Below, piece after piece: positions 9,745 to 19,938 of a DNA stretch of 64,000 nucleotides. Source of the DNA: Larsenimonas suaedae (lineage in GTDB: Bacteria; Pseudomonadota; Gammaproteobacteria; Pseudomonadales; Halomonadaceae); NCBI RefSeq assembly GCF_023712105.1, contig NZ_JAMLJI010000003.1, forward strand, positions 1 to 64,000, in the 5' to 3' direction. Made by a program: the position numbers and the translations under genes. Position 1 is the stretch's first letter; every line of letters starts with the position of its first letter. The notes beneath the pieces were generated by a model. It ran no database searches. It was not told where the DNA came from and saw nothing but the letters and a program-made list of their open reading frames with translations.

Positions 9745-10485
9745 TTATTGAGCAAAGTCGTCATCATTGAAGTCCACGTCACCCGAGGCGAACGGGTCTT
9801 TGGTGGCCTTGCCGTCATTGATCAGGAACTGACGGTGCTGAAGATAGGCATCTCGTACGAAGCTGTAACGATCGCCCTGCATCAGGCTCTCCTGATCAAG
9901 AAGGCCCGCCCGCGTATCGACGATATCGAGTGCGCGGAACGACCAGCGCGTTGTGTCGTCGTCAATGTAGGTAACCGGGTCGGTGTACCAGTTGACCGGA
10001 AAGCCCGCGCTGTCACGCACCGTGCTCGGCCCAAGAAACGGCCAGACCAGATACGGCCCCTGCCCTACGCCCCACGTGGCAAGCGTTTGACCGAAATCCT
10101 CGGGCTGACGCTCAAGCCCCATGCGACCGGCTGGGTCAAGTAGACCGCCAAGCCCAAGAGTGGTGTTGATCAGAAACCGGGAGCCTGCAACGCCTGCCGC
10201 ACTCAGCTTCCACTGCATGAGGCTATTGAGGAAGTTGCCGACTTCGCCGAGGTTATTGAAGAAGTTGCCGACGCCATCCTGAACCGGCTCGGGGGTGACA
10301 TAGTCATACCCTTCGGCCACGGGCTTCAATGCATAACGGTCAAGCGTGTCATTGAATGAAAAGACGGCCCGGTTATAGCCCTCCCACGGATCCTGCGGGT
10401 TGGACTGCTGCCCATTGGTACTGGCGCAGCCGGTGGTGACGAGGCCGGCCAATGCCAGGGCGGTAACGGTTGCTTTAGAACCCAT
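9745..10485 (-). CDS. mlaA: Outer-membrane phospholipid transport lipoprotein MlaA (VacJ)
   Basis: MlaA (246 residues) sits in the outer membrane and passes mislocalised phospholipids from the outer leaflet to the Mla retrograde pathway. It has a lipoprotein signal with lipobox VTTGC (cysteine at about residue 20), then the VacJ domain (DPWEGYNRAVFSFNDTLDRY, NFFNNLGEVGNFLNS, GRMGLERQPEDFGQTLA). The C terminus is acidic. An AAGGA site precedes the ATG. The other mla genes are not here. Downstream and co-directional are a PP2C phosphatase and a STAS protein. Confidence 0.93.
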   Translation of the reverse strand: MGSKATVTALALAGLVTTGCASTNGQQSNPQDPWEGYNRAVFSFNDTLDRYALKPVAEGYDYVTPEPVQDGVGNFFNNLGEVGNFLNSLMQWKLSAAGVAGSRFLINTTLGLGGLLDPAGRMGLERQPEDFGQTLATWGVGQGPYLVWPFLGPSTVRDSAGFPVNWYTDPVTYIDDDTTRWSFRALDIVDTRAGLLDQESLMQGDRYSFVRDAYLQHRQFLINDGKATKDPFASGDVDFNDDDFAQ

Positions 10486-10602
10486 AACTGTTCCTTCGAG
10501 ACCCGTTTTACGGGCGTTGTGTTCTCAAGGGGGTCTACCTTACACCCCTCGCCTTTCAAACGCAGCCACGCGCTGTGCCTTTACGATCAAACCGCGCGGC
10601 GA

Positions 10603-13600
10603 CTAAACGATGCCCTGCTCCTTGAGCGTTTTCCAGCGACGCTCCAGACGCTTTTCCGACACAGGCTCGAGCGTACCAAGCTGCTGGGCAAACAGGGACA
10701 CGCGAAGCTCTTCGATCCACCAGCCAAACTCAAAAAGGGCCGGGTCCACCACGCCTTGATGCCGCGCCTTGTCGAGCTGCGCGGATAGACGCTGTTCGAA
10801 GGCCTGCACGTCATCCATGGCCAACTGATCCTTGCGCACCTCTCGTGGCGCCTTCTCGAGTCGGATCGATGCCGCCTCCATATACCGAGGATAGTGGCTT
10901 AACCACGTGCCCGCCTCTCGAATGAAGCCACGGTGTACCAAACGCGCCATTTGTGACTTGAGGTCTGAATAGGTGCGCGCCAGCTGAAGATTGACACTGC
11001 CCTTGAGCTTTTTGGCGACCGCCAGATGCCCCTTGAGCGCCGCCCTGGCCTCACCCATGATCAGCTCCGCGGTCGGCACCAGTTCAGCGCGTTCAGCCTC
11101 GATACGGGCAGCGAGCGCCGCTTCATCACGCGGAAGCGGGTCGTGGGCGAAGGTGCGTAAAAATGCCGCTTCGACGAAATCATCGATGAAATCACGCCGT
11201 GAGCCCACATTGGCAAACAACAGCACGCACTCCTCGAGACCGTCGATGGCGCGCGATAGATAGCGCACCTGGTCCGGCAATGCCATCATCGCCGCACGCT
11301 TGACGCCTTCCCGGTGCTGCGTCAGCGCCTTGTCCGGATGATCGAAGAGTTTCACGCCAAGCGCATTCCCTTCATCCACCACTGCCGGATACGCCTCGAC
11401 CCGGATGCCCGCCTGCTCCTGAACGTGAGATTCAGGCAGCGCCTCGCGAGGCCAGGCCGTGAGCGCACTCTGCTGGAGCGCGTCGTTTGCAAGCGCCTGA
11501 GTACTGGCTTTCGCCGCCTCGCTGAAGCGCTGCTCGAGCGCGTTCACGTCGCGCCCCTGCCCCAGGTAGCTGCCATCGTGCGCCACCACCTTGATGTTCA
11601 TGATCAAATGCGGCGGAAGCTGATCGCTCTGCCAGGCCGATTCCGGCAGACGAAGCCCGGTTTTCTGGCGCATGAATTCGGCAAGCGCCGCACTCAGGGC
11701 CACATCATCGGGCGACAGGGCTTCAAGAGCGGCATCGACCCAGTCGGGAATCGGGACCACCTGACGCCGATACTGCTTGGGCAGCGATTTCATCAAGGCA
11801 ATCGCCTTGTCGCGCAAGAGCCCCGGCACCAGCCACTCAAGCCGCGCTCTAGGCAGCTGGGAAAGCATGCTGGCCGGCACGGTCATGCTGACCCCATCGT
11901 CCTCGGCGCCTGGGGAAAAGTGATACGACAGCGGATAGCACACGCCGTTGAGCGTCAGCTGGTCAGGGTAGCGTTGCTCGGTGACTTCGACGGCGTCGCG
12001 CGCGAGCAGATCGCTCTTGTCGAGTCGAAGCACATCGGGGTCCGTCTGCTCGGCGTGACGCCGCCATTTCTCGAAGCTCTTGCCATCGACCACGTCACTT
12101 GGCAGACGCTGGTCGTAGAACGCCGCCAGTGTCTCTTCATCGATTAGAATATCCCGGCGTCGAGCACGGTCCTCGAGATCACCAACCTCATCGATCAGCG
12201 CGCGATTATGATCGAAAAAGGCGCCCTGGGTTCGGTACTCGCCCTCCACCAGCGCGTGCTGGATGAAAATCTGGCGCGCCTCTTCCGGGGCGATGGGGGC
12301 GTAATTGATCTTGCGCCGGCTAACGATCGGCAGCCCGAACAGCGTGACCTGCTCAAACGCCACGACCTGAGCTCGCTTCATTTCCCAGTGCGGATCGCTG
12401 TAGCTTCGCTTGACCAGATGCTCGGCCAGAGGCTCGATCCATTCCGGCTTGAGGCCGGCCACCTCGCGCGCGAACAGCTGAGACGTCTCCATCAGCTCTC
12501 CAGCCATCACCCATTTGGGGGCGCGCTTGGAAAGGCCTGATGCGGGATGAATCAGGAATTTTCGATTGCGTGTACCCAGATACTCGCGCTGCTCCTGCTT
12601 GAGGCCGATGTTCGATAAAAGCCCCGCCAGCAGCGCCCGATGCACCAGCGATTCATCCGCGGGAGTGTCCGCATCGCTGAGCGTCAACCCAAGTGACTGT
12701 GCCAGCTTTCGAAGCTGACGGAAGGTATCGTGCCATTCACGAAGGCGCAGGTAATTCAGATAATTTTCGCGACACCAGCGTCGCAGGCCACTGCTCGAGT
12801 AAAGCCCCCGGGCCTCATCGAAGCCGTGCCAGAGGCTCAGCCACGACATGAAGTCCGAATCCGGCGACTGCCACTGCCGGTGTTTTTGATCGGCGGCCTC
12901 GCGCTTCTCGGCCGGGCGTTCGCGCGGGTCCTGAATGCTCAGGGCACTGACAATGATCAAGGTCTCCCGCACGCTGCCAAGCGGGCCGGCGGCAAGAATC
13001 ATCGCCGCAAGGCGCGGGTCGATCGGGAGCTTGGCAAGCTGGCGCCCTTTCTGGGTCAGATGCTGGGCATGATCGACCGCCCCCAGCTCGAACAGCAACC
13101 GAAAGCCGTCACTGATGAACCGCGACCCGGGCGGGTCAACGAACGGAAACTTGTCGATGTCACCAAGCTTCAGCGACAGCATCGAGAGAATCACCGAGGC
13201 CAGGTTGGTGCGCTGAATCTCGGGCTCGGTAAATTCCGGGCGCGCCAGGAAGTCGTCTTCACTGTAGAGGCGAATGCACACCCCTTCCGCGATTCGCCCG
13301 CAGCGGCCCTTGCGCTGGTTCGCACTCGCCTGACTGACGGCCTCGATCGGAAGACGCTGCACCTTGGCGCGGTAACTGTAGCGGCTGATGCGGGCAAGCC
13401 CCGGGTCGATCACGTAGCGAATGCCAGGTACTGTCAGCGAGGTTTCGGCCACGTTGGTCGACAGCACAATCCGCCGGCCGCTGTGGGGCGAGAACACCCG
13501 GTTCTGCTCGCTGTTGGAAAGCCGAGCGTACAGCGGCAGCACCTCGGTATCTTTCAAGCGCGCCTTTCTGAGCGTGTCGGCGGTTTCACGGATTTCCCGC

Positions 13601-14547
13601 TCGCCCGGCAAGAAGATCAGGATGTCGCGCGGGCCGAAGTGCCAGCCGCGCTCGCGCTCGATCCGATCGATGTCCTCGACCGCCGAGGAGATGCCTTCCT
13701 GAAGCGTTTGATCTTCCTCCTCGTCGGTCTCCCTCACCAGCGGCCGGTAGAGCGTTTCGACCGGATAGGTTCGACCGGAGACTTCGACAATCGGCGCACC
13801 ACCGAAATGCTCGGAAAACCGCTGAACGTCGATAGTCGCCGAAGTAATGATGATCTTGAGATCGGGGCGCTTGTCGGTCAGACGCTTCAAGTATCCGAGC
13901 AGAAAATCGATATTGAGGCTGCGCTCGTGCGCCTCATCGATGATGATCGCTTCATAGCGCGACAGCCACGGATCATGCTGAGTCTCGTTGAGCAGGATGC
14001 CGTCCGTCATCAGCTTGACCAGCGTCGACTCCGAGGTCGTGTCGGTGAAACGCACCTGATACCCCACGGTGTCCCCGAGGCCAACCTCAAGCTCTTCGGC
14101 AAGCCGGGTTGCCACCGAGCGCGCCGCCAGCCTGCGAGGCTGGGTATGGCCGATCAACCCCCGGCGGCCAAGCCCCATCTCAAGGCACAGCTTGGGCAAC
14201 TGAGTTGTCTTTCCCGACCCGGTTTCACCGGCGACCACCACCACCTGGCTTTTCTCGAGCGCGGCCAGAATATCGGCGCGCTTTTCCACCACCGGCAGTT
14301 GCTCGGGGTAATTGAGCTTAATCTGCGTGCTCGAGCGCGCCTCGAATCGCGCCCTGGAACGTGCGATGTCACGCTCGATCTCACCAAGGGCCCGGTCGGA
14401 GGGCTTGCCCTCCTTGATTCGGCGACGCACCTTGCCAAGACGCCTGTCCAGCGCCACGGCGTCCTGGCGCATGCATTGTTCGAGTTGATCACGCAAGTTC
14501 TGCCACTGCGACAGAACCTCAGCTGCTGAAGTCGTCAAGAGAGTCAA
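10603..14547 (-). CDS. hrpA: ATP-dependent RNA helicase HrpA
   Basis: HrpA (1314 residues) is a DEAH-box RNA helicase linked to mRNA processing and rescue of stalled ribosomes. It has Walker A GETGSGKTTQ (about residue 107), the DEAH box IIDEAHERS, SAT motif III, the helicase C domain (LSTNVAETSLTVPGIRYVID), the HA2 and OB-fold region, and the long C-terminal DUF3418 typical of bacterial HrpA. The frame has no early ATG. The reported start is a TTG at 14547 without a clear ribosome site and another TTG lies 9 bases on, so the exact start is uncertain. fadD lies upstream on the same strand. Confidence 0.94.
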   Translation of the reverse strand: MTLLTTSAAEVLSQWQNLRDQLEQCMRQDAVALDRRLGKVRRRIKEGKPSDRALGEIERDIARSRARFEARSSTQIKLNYPEQLPVVEKRADILAALEKSQVVVVAGETGSGKTTQLPKLCLEMGLGRRGLIGHTQPRRLAARSVATRLAEELEVGLGDTVGYQVRFTDTTSESTLVKLMTDGILLNETQHDPWLSRYEAIIIDEAHERSLNIDFLLGYLKRLTDKRPDLKIIITSATIDVQRFSEHFGGAPIVEVSGRTYPVETLYRPLVRETDEEEDQTLQEGISSAVEDIDRIERERGWHFGPRDILIFLPGEREIRETADTLRKARLKDTEVLPLYARLSNSEQNRVFSPHSGRRIVLSTNVAETSLTVPGIRYVIDPGLARISRYSYRAKVQRLPIEAVSQASANQRKGRCGRIAEGVCIRLYSEDDFLARPEFTEPEIQRTNLASVILSMLSLKLGDIDKFPFVDPPGSRFISDGFRLLFELGAVDHAQHLTQKGRQLAKLPIDPRLAAMILAAGPLGSVRETLIIVSALSIQDPRERPAEKREAADQKHRQWQSPDSDFMSWLSLWHGFDEARGLYSSSGLRRWCRENYLNYLRLREWHDTFRQLRKLAQSLGLTLSDADTPADESLVHRALLAGLLSNIGLKQEQREYLGTRNRKFLIHPASGLSKRAPKWVMAGELMETSQLFAREVAGLKPEWIEPLAEHLVKRSYSDPHWEMKRAQVVAFEQVTLFGLPIVSRRKINYAPIAPEEARQIFIQHALVEGEYRTQGAFFDHNRALIDEVGDLEDRARRRDILIDEETLAAFYDQRLPSDVVDGKSFEKWRRHAEQTDPDVLRLDKSDLLARDAVEVTEQRYPDQLTLNGVCYPLSYHFSPGAEDDGVSMTVPASMLSQLPRARLEWLVPGLLRDKAIALMKSLPKQYRRQVVPIPDWVDAALEALSPDDVALSAALAEFMRQKTGLRLPESAWQSDQLPPHLIMNIKVVAHDGSYLGQGRDVNALEQRFSEAAKASTQALANDALQQSALTAWPREALPESHVQEQAGIRVEAYPAVVDEGNALGVKLFDHPDKALTQHREGVKRAAMMALPDQVRYLSRAIDGLEECVLLFANVGSRRDFIDDFVEAAFLRTFAHDPLPRDEAALAARIEAERAELVPTAELIMGEARAALKGHLAVAKKLKGSVNLQLARTYSDLKSQMARLVHRGFIREAGTWLSHYPRYMEAASIRLEKAPREVRKDQLAMDDVQAFEQRLSAQLDKARHQGVVDPALFEFGWWIEELRVSLFAQQLGTLEPVSEKRLERRWKTLKEQGIV

Positions 14548-14626
14548 ACCACATGTTGGAGAAAACGCACGGGCACACGGCCGAAGGGGCAGCCAGGGGT
14601 CGGGTCGGCTGCAAGTGTCATTGTAA

Positions 14627-14656
14627 CGCCTGAGGCGGTGGCGTCCACCTCAGGCG
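14627..14656 (-). terminator. Probable terminator after fadD
   Basis: A 9-bp inverted repeat (CGCCTGAGG at 14627-14635 with CCTCAGGCG at 14648-14656) begins a few bases past the fadD stop. The T-tract is poor, so efficiency may be low and hrpA could receive read-through. Confidence 0.45.
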
Positions 14657-14662
14657 CCTGTC

Positions 14663-16312
14663 TCACGCGGCCTCGTCGCGAAGCTCCCGACGAAGCACCT
14701 TGCCGACGTTGCTCTTGGGCAATTCGGTTCGAAACTCGATCTGGCGAGGCACCTTGTAGCTGGTCAGGTGCTCCTTGCACCACGCTCGAAGCGTATCCTG
14801 GTCAAGCGATTGATCGCTTGCCACCACGAACGCCTTCAAGAGCTCGCCGCTTTCCTCATGTGGCACCCCCACCACTGCAGCCTCGGAAACACTCGGGTGC
14901 GTCATCAGTACTTCCTCGACCTCGGTCGGGTACACGTTGAAGCCGGAGACGATCACCATGTCCTTCTTGCGATCAACAATGCGCACGGTGCCGTTTTCAT
15001 TGAGTTCCGCCATATCGCCGGTGCGTACCCACGAGCCGTCCAGAAAGGCCTTTTCGCTGGCTGCGTCGTTATGCCAGTACCCCCGCATGACCTGAGGCCC
15101 CTTGACGCAGAGCTCCCCGGGCGCACCAAGCGGCTGGGCGACGTCATGCTCATCGACTACCTGAAGCGAGGTGCCGGCCACCGGCACGCCGATCGTGCCG
15201 AGCTGGACATTGTCGGGCGGATTGACGCACACCACCGGCGACGTCTCGGTCATGCCATACCCTTCCAGCACATCACAGCCGGTCAGCCCCTTCCAGCGCT
15301 TGGCGGTCTCTTTCGAGAGCGCCATGCCGCCGGAAATCGTCAGCTTCAGGTGCGAGAAATCGAGCGCTTGAAACCCGGACTGTTTGAGCAGCCCCGCGAA
15401 GAGCGTATTGAGCCCGATGAATATGGTGAAGTCGGTCTTTTTAAGCGTCTTGATGAAGCCGTCCATGTCCCGCGGGTTGGGGATCAATACGCTGTGATTG
15501 CCCGTCCAGCAGCAGAACATGCAGTTCACCGTAAAGGTGTAGATGTGATAGACCGGCAGCGGCGCGATCACGACCTCCTGACCGCGCTGAATCGCGCTTT
15601 TGAGGATCTGGCCGGTCTGGAGCATGTTGGCGATCAGGTTGGCGTGGGTCAGCATCGCGCCCTTGGGCTGACCGGTGGTGCCGCCGGTGTATTGAAGCAC
15701 CGCCATATCGTCCTTGGCCGGCGCGTGACGCGTCGCCCGACCGTTAAAGGCCATGACCGTTCGAAAGCGCACGGCGTTAGGCAGGTGATAACGTGGCACC
15801 AGCTTCTTCAAGTGGCGCGCACCCAGATTCAATACCCAGCGTTTGGGCGCGTCGTGAAGATCCGCCACGTCTGTTGTCATGACGCAGGTGACGTCGGTCT
15901 TGGGCAGCGCCTTTTCGAGCCGGTCAGCCATGTGCGAAAACACCAGCACACCCTTGGCGCCTGAATCCTTCAGCTGATGCGCCATCTCTTCCGGCGTATA
16001 AAGCGGGTTGGTGTTGACCACGACAAGCCCCGCGCGAAGCGCCCCGAACACCGCCACCGGGTACTGCAGTAGATTGGGCAAAATGATCGCAAATCGGTCC
16101 CCCGGCACCAGTCCACTCTTTTGGGTCAGCCAGGCCGCAAAGCGGTCGGCCCGCTCATCCAGCTCATGAAAGCGCATCGTCTGATCCATGCAGGAAAAGG
16201 CGACGCGATCACGATAGGTGGTACAGGCTTCATCGATTACATCCAGCACGGAGTCATACCGCTCGAAGTGTTCCAGAGGTTCGCCCTGCAACACGGTGGT
16301 CTGTTGGGTCAT
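14663..16312 (-). CDS. fadD: Long-chain fatty acid-CoA ligase
   Basis: FadD (549 residues) activates imported fatty acids to acyl-CoA for beta-oxidation at the inner face of the membrane. It has the AMP-binding P-loop YTGGTTGQPKGAM (about residue 210), GYGMTETSP, the hinge motif WVRTGDMAEL and the C-terminal catalytic lysine in NVGKVLRREL. The start at 16312 is preceded by AAGGATTCTCGCC; the longer frame adds 20 unconserved residues. It stands alone, divergent from cysK. Confidence 0.92.
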   Translation of the reverse strand: MTQQTTVLQGEPLEHFERYDSVLDVIDEACTTYRDRVAFSCMDQTMRFHELDERADRFAAWLTQKSGLVPGDRFAIILPNLLQYPVAVFGALRAGLVVVNTNPLYTPEEMAHQLKDSGAKGVLVFSHMADRLEKALPKTDVTCVMTTDVADLHDAPKRWVLNLGARHLKKLVPRYHLPNAVRFRTVMAFNGRATRHAPAKDDMAVLQYTGGTTGQPKGAMLTHANLIANMLQTGQILKSAIQRGQEVVIAPLPVYHIYTFTVNCMFCCWTGNHSVLIPNPRDMDGFIKTLKKTDFTIFIGLNTLFAGLLKQSGFQALDFSHLKLTISGGMALSKETAKRWKGLTGCDVLEGYGMTETSPVVCVNPPDNVQLGTIGVPVAGTSLQVVDEHDVAQPLGAPGELCVKGPQVMRGYWHNDAASEKAFLDGSWVRTGDMAELNENGTVRIVDRKKDMVIVSGFNVYPTEVEEVLMTHPSVSEAAVVGVPHEESGELLKAFVVASDQSLDQDTLRAWCKEHLTSYKVPRQIEFRTELPKSNVGKVLRRELRDEAA

Positions 16313-16558
16313 GGCGAGAATCCTTGTGCTGAAATGGTTGAATCGGGCTGTCCTTGACGCGGGAGACGTCATACATCAAAACACCTTCAATGCTAGCACT
16401 ATCGGCCAAGAAACAACGAGCTACGGTAGGCTCGGGTACGACCTTTGTCGAGATGCTCACACTCAACGCTCTTCTTGAGCCATGCACGCACACGCCATGG
16501 CAATCGACACGCGCCGGCATTAGGCTTGCGTGTGCGATTCATTCATCAGGAGAACGTC

Positions 16559-17524
16559 ATGAGTGCCGTCTTTGAAGACAATGCCCAGACCATCGGACAG
16601 ACCCCGCTGGTCAAGATCAACCGCTTGACCTCTCACCCGCGCCTTTACGCCAAGATCGAGGCGCGAAACCCGGCCATGTCGGTCAAATGCCGCATCGGGG
16701 CCAACATGATCTGGGACGCCGAAGCCTCTGGCGCGCTCAAGCCCGGCATGGAAATCATCGAGCCGACGTCAGGCAACACCGGCATTGCGCTTGCGTTCGT
16801 GGGGGCGGCCAAGGGCTACCCGGTCACGCTGACCATGCCGGCATCCATGAGCCTCGAGCGTCGCAAGGTTCTGAAGGCGCTGGGCGCCACCCTTGTGCTG
16901 ACCGAGCCGCCGAAAGGCATGCAGGGCGCGGTCGACAAGGCGCAGGAACTAAGAGACGGCGACCCCGAGCGCTACTACATGCCGCAGCAGTTCAATAACC
17001 CGGCCAACCCGGCCATTCACGTCAAGACCACGGGGCCGGAGCTGTTTGATGCGCTCGACGGCAAGCTCGACGTACTGGTGGCCGGCGTTGGTACCGGCGG
17101 CACCCTGACCGGCATTTCGCTCTATTTCGAACGTGAGCGAGGCCAGGCGCTGCACAGCGTGGCAGTCGAGCCGTCGGAATCACCGATCATCACCCAACAC
17201 ATGAACGAACAGCCGATTACCCCAGCCTCACACAAGATTCAGGGCATCGGAGCCAACTTCATTCCCCAGAATCTGGATGTGTCGTTGGTCGATCAGGTCG
17301 AGACGGTGGAAAGCGAAGAAGCGATGGCCATGGCGCGGCGCATCATGCAAGAGGAAGGGATTCTTTGCGGCGTCTCCTGCGGCGCGGCCATGGTGGCCGC
17401 GCTGAGGCTTGCAGAAGATCCGGCCTACAAGGACAAGACCATCGCGGTCATCCTGCCGGACAGCGGTGAGCGCTACCTGTCCGGACCGATGTTCGACGGC
17501 ATGTTCGATGACGACGCCTCATAG
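16559..17524 (+). CDS. cysK: Cysteine synthase A (O-acetylserine sulfhydrylase)
   Basis: CysK (321 residues) makes cysteine from O-acetylserine and sulfide with pyridoxal phosphate. The PLP lysine is in [13 protein letters not shown] (about residue 42), SGNTGIALA binds substrate, and [10 protein letters not shown] holds the cofactor phosphate. The start ([18 protein letters not shown]) matches E. coli CysK (MSKIFEDNSLTIGHTPLV) rather than CysM. AGGAGAAC lies just before the ATG at 16559. The stop overlaps by a few bases the end of the converging von Willebrand A gene. It is a third sulfur-assimilation gene in the window. Confidence 0.95.
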   Translation: MSAVFEDNAQTIGQTPLVKINRLTSHPRLYAKIEARNPAMSVKCRIGANMIWDAEASGALKPGMEIIEPTSGNTGIALAFVGAAKGYPVTLTMPASMSLERRKVLKALGATLVLTEPPKGMQGAVDKAQELRDGDPERYYMPQQFNNPANPAIHVKTTGPELFDALDGKLDVLVAGVGTGGTLTGISLYFERERGQALHSVAVEPSESPIITQHMNEQPITPASHKIQGIGANFIPQNLDVSLVDQVETVESEEAMAMARRIMQEEGILCGVSCGAAMVAALRLAEDPAYKDKTIAVILPDSGERYLSGPMFDGMFDDDAS

Positions 17525-19324
17525 GCGCGGGTCATTGTCATCCTCGCCCAGGTGAGGTTCACGGCGGCGCGGCTCGGGCCTGCGCCGCCCACCGAGCACA
17601 AGCAAAAGTACCACCAGCACACCAACGCCAAGGGCGGCCCACCGGGCCCACTCGGGCTGACGTTCGGCCCACGCAACCACCTCGGGCCATGCGGCCTGCG
17701 CCTTGCTCCAGAGATTCTCGAGCGCGGACGGCGCTTCGGCGTCCTGCTCCGACGCTTGCGCGTCCTCCATGGACTGCCCCTTGAGTGCTGCGCGCTCACC
17801 GGCCCCAGAAAGTGCGACGCGGGCCTGCTCGTTCAGGGTCACCGAGGGCAGATCGATGGTGCGCGAAAGCATCGGCAGATCAATCGTTGCCTTGAGCTCG
17901 ACCGGCACCGATTGGCTCGGCAGCTCATCGGGCAGGCGCACTTGCCAGGTCCGTGCGGCAGCGGTCGTGACGTCAAGGGATTGCCCCAAAAGCGTTGCCG
18001 AAATGCGGGTATTGTCGTGATTGAGCTTTGGCGCACGGGCCTCGACCGTGATCACCCCGCGCGAAGCGTCAAGGGACGGCTCCAGCGGCGGCGCCACGTT
18101 AACCTGAGCCACACGCAGCCGCGTCATGCCCTCACCTTGCGCCTGCACTCGAAGTTGCGCATTGCCAAGCGTTTCAGCGCTCAGCCGCCCTGAGTAGACC
18201 GCACCGTCATCAGAGGGCGTCAGCGGCGTATCACTCAACGTACGCCCGTCAGAGCCAACAAGCGTTGCGCGCATCGACAGCGGCGTCACACCAAGCGATT
18301 CCGGCGTGGCCGGCGCATCGTTGTCGGTCAGGCGCGCCGTAATGTCACGCGGAAAGAACTGATAAAGCGTGGGCTCACCGCTTTCAAGCGCCAGCTTGAC
18401 CGGCGAGTCGATCAAAATGCGACTGCCCGGCCCGACGGAGCCGTCGAGTCGCCACTCCCCAGGCGTTGGCCGGTCGAGCGTGATCAGATCGAAACGCGCC
18501 TCATGACGCCAGTCGCTGCGACCGGGCGCGCGCGCTGTCATGCGTTGCCCATCCGGGCCGATCAACGACAGCGGCGACGATGTGGAATCGTCACGAAACA
18601 CCAGCGCAGTCATGCCGTTGACCTGATCATCGAGGAAAAAGCGTTGGTCGCTGCCAAGCGGCACGCGCTGAAACGGCGTGACCTGCGTCATTGCATCCAG
18701 AAACGAGCGCATGAGCGTGGCCGGGGTTTCCGCCACCGAAGAAAGACCGCCGGTCTGGCGCGACAGCGTCGACAGGAGCTCGGTATCGGCCCCGCCGGAC
18801 AGCGCGATGGTGTCGATTGCCACGCCCCGTTGCCGGTAATCCTCGATGACGTTTTCAAGCAGACGCGAACGTGACTCGGCGTCTTTCCGGGTCTTGGCCT
18901 GGCCGCTGGCACCAGGCAGGTCGACCATGCCATCGGTCAGCAGGATGACGTGCGCGGGTTCATCGGTGTCGGGCACTGCGGCCAGGGCCTTCGTAAGCGC
19001 CGACTCGATGTCGGTGAACTGCTGATAGGCGCTCAACCGAGGAAGCGCGGCCTCAACCGATTGCCGCCAGGCGCCATCGACCTTGTCCAGCGGCACCGGG
19101 TTATCGACCTGGCTTCCAAAGGTCCAGAGTCCAGCCTGCGTGTCCTTGGGCAGAAGCGTCCCCCAGAGCCCGATGCCGGTGGCACGCAGGTTGGCCGGGT
19201 CATTGCTTTTCATGCTGCCGGACACGTCAGCTATCAGCTGAACGGTCGGTGCGGCGCTTGCGGCCGCACACCAGAGCCAGACGACCGCACAGGCCACCGC
19301 CCTACCGATCACTCGAGCGCGCAT
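17519..19324 (-). CDS. Von Willebrand factor A domain protein (TIGR03503-like)
   Basis: This is a 601-residue exported protein anchored by one C-terminal helix. A signal peptide (residues 1-23, ending AASA) is followed directly by a vWA domain with an intact metal site ([21 protein letters not shown]) to about residue 215. Beta-rich segments follow, then a linker, a hydrophobic helix near 555-575 ([18 protein letters not shown]) and a charged tail. The function of this family is unknown; metal-dependent protein binding in the periplasm is likely. The start at 19324 has AAGGAG upstream. A small membrane protein gene lies 47 bases upstream on the same strand. Confidence 0.8.
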   Translation of the reverse strand: MRARVIGRAVACAVVWLWCAAASAAPTVQLIADVSGSMKSNDPANLRATGIGLWGTLLPKDTQAGLWTFGSQVDNPVPLDKVDGAWRQSVEAALPRLSAYQQFTDIESALTKALAAVPDTDEPAHVILLTDGMVDLPGASGQAKTRKDAESRSRLLENVIEDYRQRGVAIDTIALSGGADTELLSTLSRQTGGLSSVAETPATLMRSFLDAMTQVTPFQRVPLGSDQRFFLDDQVNGMTALVFRDDSTSSPLSLIGPDGQRMTARAPGRSDWRHEARFDLITLDRPTPGEWRLDGSVGPGSRILIDSPVKLALESGEPTLYQFFPRDITARLTDNDAPATPESLGVTPLSMRATLVGSDGRTLSDTPLTPSDDGAVYSGRLSAETLGNAQLRVQAQGEGMTRLRVAQVNVAPPLEPSLDASRGVITVEARAPKLNHDNTRISATLLGQSLDVTTAAARTWQVRLPDELPSQSVPVELKATIDLPMLSRTIDLPSVTLNEQARVALSGAGERAALKGQSMEDAQASEQDAEAPSALENLWSKAQAAWPEVVAWAERQPEWARWAALGVGVLVVLLLVLGGRRRPEPRRREPHLGEDDNDPRL

Positions 19325-19371
19325 AGTCGATCTCCTTGATGAATCCAGGCCGATGTCGTTCAGCGGCCGCA

Positions 19372-19797
19372 CTAGCGAAGCGTGGGTTCTTCGCGCTCGG
19401 TCGCACGCTTTTTGGCGGGCCGAGCAGCGCGGTCATCGTCGTGGTCGTCGTCCTCACGGCGACACCGGGCCGCCAAGAGCCAGGCCAGCACCACACCGAT
19501 CACCATGCCAATGATCAGCATCATGGCGCTGCCGGCCACATCGCCGCCATCGCCCTGCAGGACACCCACCGCAAACACCACCAGGGCTGGCGCCCAACCG
19601 GAATAGCCGAGCTTGTCTTCAGGCCCCGGTACGGAAAACGTCATCGGCATCAGTAAGACACCGGCCACCAGGCCGACCGTGACCCATCGCGGCAGACGCG
19701 GCAGGAACCCGATCGCGAAATAGCCCGTCACGAGAATGACAAGAGAGAGACCGACGTACGTCAGCCACAACAGGGGAAGAGAGTCTGAAATGAGCAC
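19372..19797 (-). CDS. Hypothetical small multi-pass membrane protein
   Basis: This is a 141-residue protein with four predicted membrane helices (about residues 8-28, 36-53, 67-83 and 90-108). A strongly charged cytoplasmic-type tail follows, rich in aspartate then arginine and lysine (CRREDDDHDDD, PAKKRATEREE). I do not recognise the family. A GTG start at 19797 is favoured by a GAGG site 6-7 bases upstream; a TTG 6 bases earlier is the alternative. It lies just before the vWA gene and is probably co-transcribed, so it may anchor or assist that protein. Confidence 0.6.
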   Translation of the reverse strand: MLISDSLPLLWLTYVGLSLVILVTGYFAIGFLPRLPRWVTVGLVAGVLLMPMTFSVPGPEDKLGYSGWAPALVVFAVGVLQGDGGDVAGSAMMLIIGMVIGVVLAWLLAARCRREDDDHDDDRAARPAKKRATEREEPTLR

Positions 19798-19938
19798 AAC
19801 CAACCTCGATGCAAACGAAAAACGCGTTGAGCGCCAAATTCTGGCACTCGCGTATGAGCAGTGTGACGCGCAAGGCCCGACAACTCTGTGCTATGGTCGC
19901 CTTAATTGCCCTACACGATGCATGTTACACGACCTTTT

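Noticed and set aside
12730-14529. 599-residue open frame on the plus strand
   Set aside because: It is fully antisense to hrpA, whose helicase motifs are unmistakable; the frame is an artefact of GC-rich codon use.
14768-15964. 398-residue open frame on the plus strand
   Set aside because: Antisense shadow of fadD with no recognisable motifs and composition dominated by His, Arg and Gly.
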